Positions 61,169-64,000 of a DNA stretch of 64,000 nucleotides are shown here, piece after piece. The stretch comes from CATQGW01 sp965242565. Its GTDB lineage: Bacteria > Chloroflexota > Dehalococcoidia > Bin125. Position numbers and translations under genes: made by a program. The stretch lies in the NCBI GenBank assembly GCA_965242565.1, contig OZ251457.1, forward strand, positions 1,922,001 through 1,986,000, read 5' to 3'. The notes beneath the pieces were generated by a model. That model saw only the letters and a list, made by a program, of their open reading frames with translations, made no database searches and had not been told where the DNA came from. Numbering within the stretch: the first letter of the stretch is position 1; each line of letters opens with the position of its first letter.

Positions 61169-61292
61169 CTGTCAGTGTCAATGATTCTGACACTAAACTG
61201 ACAGTTCCAGCGACGCCTGATGGCGATCTGGTAGCGTATGCCGCGCCGTCCTGATACTGTCAGTGTCAGCGAAATTGACACTCAACTGACAG
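61169..61292 (+). promoter_or_regulatory. two copies of a 36-base operator before the second Fic gene
   Basis: Two near-identical 36-base sites (61169-61204, 61257-61292) share CTGTCAGTGTCA, seven variable bases, TGACACT, NAA and CTGACAG, then TTCC. Each is an inverted repeat of AGTGTCA halves with outer CTGTC/CTGACAG arms. The second ends 19 bases before ATG 61312 and its left edge overlaps GATACT, which may be the -10 box. Binding there would repress. The copies start 88 bases apart. Confidence 0.75.
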
Positions 61293-61311
61293 TTCCGCAA
61301 AGGGACGTCAT

Positions 61312-62661
61312 ATGCGGCTGCCTGAGCCCTCCCCACCCCTGCCGGCCCTGATGCGCGAGTTCCAGTCGCTCGATCCGGAGCGCCAGGTCCGCCTGATCGA
61401 CGAGTCGGAAACGCTTGACTCCAAAGGCCGCTACCTGCATTGGGATCAAGTCCGCCGCCGTCCACCGCCGGACGGACTGTCGCACCGCGCCTGGTGGCTC
61501 GGATTTGTTCTCGCGCGTCGCACCGGGCGCCAACGACTGCCGCTGCTCGGCAAGGGCGGCCTGCCCTTCTGGTTCTGTCACGTTGCGCCGGTGCTGGCGC
61601 CGCTGCAACGCCTCGACCGCGAGATGGCGGGCCACATCCTGCTTGACGAGCGCGTCGTCGACCGCAGCGATCGCGACCGTTACCTGGTGAGCTCGCTGAT
61701 GGAGGAGTCGATCCGCTCCAGCCAGCTCGAGGGCGCCAACACGACGCGACTCGCCGCGCGGGAAATGCTCCGCTCCGGGCGTCGCCCGCGCGATCAGGGC
61801 GAGCGAATGATCTTCAACAACTTCGCCGCCATGACCACCGTGGAGCGCTGGGCTCAGGACAGCCGTGCCGTCACCCCCGACCGCCTGCTCACGCTGCACG
61901 AAATCGTGACCCGCGACACCCTCGGCGATCCCGCTGACTCGGGGCGGATCCAGCAGCCCGGCGAAGCCCGGGTCTCAGTCGTATCCGGCGACGGCTCTGT
62001 GGTGCATACGCCGCCGCCCGCTGAAGAGCTGCCGGAGCGGATCGAACGTCTCTGCGCGTTCGCCGCCGGCGACCTCGACGAGGGCTATCTCCACCCCGCC
62101 ATCCGCGCCATCCTGCTCCACTTCATGATCGGCTACGACCACCCCTTCGTCGACGGCAACGGCCGCACCGCCCGCGCCCTCTTCTACTGGAGCCTGTTGC
62201 GCTCCGGCTACTGGCTCGCCTCTTATCTCTCGATCTCCAACCTGCTGCGCGCGGCGCCCAGCAGGTACTCCCGCGCCTATGAGTACGTCCACGCTGATGC
62301 CAACGATGCCACCTACTTCCTCATCCACCAGCTGAGCGTGATCGAGCGCGCCGCTGATCAGCTGCAGGAGTACATCGCCCGGCAGACGCGCCGCGCCGCC
62401 GCCGTCGCGCTGGCGCTCAAACAGATCCGCGGCCTCAACAAGCGGCAAGAATTCGTGCTTGAGCGGGCGCTGCGCCAGCCGGACGCGGAATTCACCGTCG
62501 CGGGACACGAGATCGAATATCGGGTCTCCTACGGCAGCGCCCGCTCCGACCTCACCGATCTGGTTGAGCGCGGCCTGCTGATCCGGCGGCGCAGCGGCAA
62601 AAAATTCGTCTTCCGCCCCGCCCCGGACCTCCCCGACCGCCTCGGCGGCGATGCGCGCTAG
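61312..62661 (+). CDS. Fic family protein (class II) with C-terminal wHTH
   Basis: This is a 449-residue Fic protein with an N-terminal DUF4172-like part (residues 1-120), the inhibitory motif SSQLEG (136-141), the core HPFVDGNGRTAR (277-288), and a C-terminal winged-helix (VLERALRQPDAEFTVAGHEI, RRRSGKKFVFRPAPDL, about 380-440). The first Fic protein at 46563 is a shorter relative with the same layout. Shine-Dalgarno AAAGGGA is before ATG. The two 36-base operators next to the promoter and the DNA-binding end suggest autoregulation. It is followed 21 bases on by an Mrr-like nuclease, perhaps one defence unit. Confidence 0.92.
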   Translation: MRLPEPSPPLPALMREFQSLDPERQVRLIDESETLDSKGRYLHWDQVRRRPPPDGLSHRAWWLGFVLARRTGRQRLPLLGKGGLPFWFCHVAPVLAPLQRLDREMAGHILLDERVVDRSDRDRYLVSSLMEESIRSSQLEGANTTRLAAREMLRSGRRPRDQGERMIFNNFAAMTTVERWAQDSRAVTPDRLLTLHEIVTRDTLGDPADSGRIQQPGEARVSVVSGDGSVVHTPPPAEELPERIERLCAFAAGDLDEGYLHPAIRAILLHFMIGYDHPFVDGNGRTARALFYWSLLRSGYWLASYLSISNLLRAAPSRYSRAYEYVHADANDATYFLIHQLSVIERAADQLQEYIARQTRRAAAVALALKQIRGLNKRQEFVLERALRQPDAEFTVAGHEIEYRVSYGSARSDLTDLVERGLLIRRRSGKKFVFRPAPDLPDRLGGDAR

Positions 62662-62682
62662 CCTGTGGAGGAGGAGGCGCAC

Positions 62683-63579
62683 ATGCCGTCGGAACGCGAG
62701 GAAGCCGGGCTGCCGCACTATCCCGAACTGCGCTGGGTCACGTTGCAGGCGATGCGCGCCATGCCGCTTCCGGCGTCGAACGCGGAGATCAACGAGGCCG
62801 TCGCCGACGCGCTTGGCCTGACCGACGAGCAGCGAGCCGTGATGCACTACCAAAGCTCCGGCACTCGCCGGACGGAGTTGGAGTATCGCGTCGCTTGGGC
62901 GCGGACTGCTCTGCGGGTCGCGGGCGCAATCGACAGCGCCGGTCGCGCCGCGTGGACCGTGACGGCTGAAGGCCGCCGAATTCGTCAGGATGTCATCAAT
63001 CGGCGCTACGAGAGGCATTTGGCCGAACGCGCCGAACAACGCAGGCAGCAACAGGGAGTCGACGCGCCAACGCCGCCCGTTGACAACGGGCCCGAATCGC
63101 CTGCTGATGTCGATTGGAAAGAGCAACTGCTCGCCCGGTTGGGCGAACTGTCGCCTGCCGGATTCGAACGACTCGCTGGCCGTCTGCTCGTCGCGGCGGG
63201 ATTCCACGATGTCGACGTACTCGGTCAGAGCGGCGACGGTGGGATCGACTGCGTCGGCATGTACCGTCTGTCGTTGATCTCGTTCCCAACCTACGTTCAG
63301 TGCAAGCGCTATCAAGGATCGGTGAGCGCCGGCATGGTCCGTGATTTGCGCGGCGCGATGGTCGGTCGCGGAGATCGCGGTCTCCTGATCACCACCGGTA
63401 CCTTCACCAAAGCCGCTCAATCCGAAGCGACACGCGACGGAGCGCCGCCAATCGAACTGATCAACGGCGAGGCGCTCTGCGACTTGCTCAAAGAATACGA
63501 ACTCGGTGTCCGCGCCACGAAGCGCACCGTCGAAGACATCGATATCGAAGACGACTACTTCGAGAGGCTCGAACCATGA
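62683..63579 (+). CDS. Mrr-like restriction endonuclease
   Basis: This nuclease of 298 residues joins an Mrr_N winged-helix front (about 10-100; RWVTLQAMRAMPLPAS, LEYRVAWARTALRVAGAID) to an Mrr_cat domain (about 155-270). The site is GQSGDGGIDCVG (Asp189) and YVQCKRY (Gln206, Lys208). Mrr-type enzymes cut modified DNA. ATG 62683 is chosen because GGAGGAGGAGG lies just before it; a GTG start at 62665 would read through that Shine-Dalgarno. The gene starts 21 bases after the Fic stop and overlaps the next gene by four bases. Targets unknown. Confidence 0.9.
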   Translation: MPSEREEAGLPHYPELRWVTLQAMRAMPLPASNAEINEAVADALGLTDEQRAVMHYQSSGTRRTELEYRVAWARTALRVAGAIDSAGRAAWTVTAEGRRIRQDVINRRYERHLAERAEQRRQQQGVDAPTPPVDNGPESPADVDWKEQLLARLGELSPAGFERLAGRLLVAAGFHDVDVLGQSGDGGIDCVGMYRLSLISFPTYVQCKRYQGSVSAGMVRDLRGAMVGRGDRGLLITTGTFTKAAQSEATRDGAPPIELINGEALCDLLKEYELGVRATKRTVEDIDIEDDYFERLEP

Positions 63580-64000
63580 CCAACCAACCCACCGTCGCCG
63601 TACTCCCCGGCGACGACGCCGCGCCCGAAGCGGTGCATGCCGTGATGACCGTGCTCCAGGCGATGGTATTGCCCATCGAGTGGCGCATTCTGCCCGATGG
63701 CGAGGAGATCGCCCGCACGATGTCCCGCGAAGAGGGCGAAGCCTTGGTCCGCAACGCCGCCGATGAGTGCGATACCGTGCTTTTCGGCTCCACCAATGGC
63801 CAGACGCCCGGCGTCGGTTACTTCCGCTGGGGCCGCGAAACATACGCCAACGTGCGGCCCATTCGCTGGCGGTCCGGCTTTCGCTCGCCGCTTGCCGATC
63901 CCGAGGGCATCGACTACGTGATCGTGCGCGAAAACCTCGAAGACCTCTACGCCGGCATCGAGGGCGACCTCGCTGAGGTCGCGGCCTCCGGCATCGCCGA
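63576..64000 (+). CDS. isocitrate/isopropylmalate dehydrogenase family, 3' end cut
   Basis: This is a decarboxylating dehydrogenase of the IDH/IMDH family. About 141 codons are in the window, MTNQPTVAVLPGDDAAPEAV, then DTVLFGSTNGQTPGVGYFRW, and YVIVRENLEDLYAGIEGD, the family's Arg-Glu-Asn site. Exact substrate (isocitrate, isopropylmalate, tartrate) cannot be set from the N-terminal third. The start overlaps the Mrr stop as ATGA, so it is translated with it. It runs off the right edge of the window. Confidence 0.9.
   Translation, partial: MTNQPTVAVLPGDDAAPEAVHAVMTVLQAMVLPIEWRILPDGEEIARTMSREEGEALVRNAADECDTVLFGSTNGQTPGVGYFRWGRETYANVRPIRWRSGFRSPLADPEGIDYVIVRENLEDLYAGIEGDLAEVAASGIA

Overview
The window is a very GC-rich bacterial chromosome segment with 51 protein genes, no rRNA or tRNA that I could see, no insertion sequence and no CRISPR array. 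The gene content suggests Chloroflexota, perhaps the SAR202/Dehalococcoidia side: an F420-type luciferase-like oxidoreductase, family III CoA transferases, a thiolase with its DUF35 partner, a PF09826 beta-propeller lipoprotein and many lone metabolic oxidoreductases. That placement is an inference, not a measurement.

Layout. 1-9.2 kb is housekeeping: a cut alpha/beta hydrolase, proB, a YihY/BrkB membrane protein, ileS of the type 2 form, a zinc-ribbon protein, murJ and rpsT. 9.2-10.8 kb is a two-gene restriction-modification pair. 11-16.9 kb holds a zinc alcohol dehydrogenase, a RodZ-like/PASTA fusion, a frameshifted rimO and a tightly overlapping mtaB-scpB-DUF503 operon. 17-23 kb holds a small zinc-knuckle gene behind a clear sigma-70 promoter, a MecA-like penicillin-binding lipoprotein, a zincin, a ParE-like toxin, glycerate kinase and a 58-residue membrane protein. 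23-27 kb is a 1344-residue secreted protein with 12 RCC1-like repeats. 27-41 kb is mostly acyl-CoA and redox metabolism, including a double CoA transferase, thiolase/DUF35, a PQQ-type sugar dehydrogenase and, at 38031-39524, a thioredoxin-NHL protein whose active-site cysteine codon is an in-frame TGA. 39.5-44.5 kb is an ImmA/PIN pair and a one-piece restriction-methylase. 44.5-51 kb is metabolic plus a Fic protein. 51.5-55.2 kb is a second RCC1-like secreted protein, read through a run of 14 G. 55-64 kb holds a cupin/dehydrogenase pair, two HNH-type proteins, an amidohydrolase, a second Fic protein, an Mrr-like nuclease and a cut isocitrate/isopropylmalate dehydrogenase.

The most interesting signals are these. 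First, a probable selenoprotein: UxxC in place of CxxC, with a SECIS-like hairpin at the right distance. Second, a probable phase-variable surface or secreted RCC1-repeat protein: 14 G puts the start codon out of frame and 13 G would put it in frame. Third, a pair of homologous RCC1-repeat proteins in which one unnamed duplicated domain sits at opposite ends. Fourth, two Fic genes each preceded by elaborate inverted-repeat operators. Fifth, three families of short hairpins, all with 8-bp stems, that lie in gene 3' regions; they occur in every sizeable convergent gap and in no divergent gap, and one family shows compensatory base changes.
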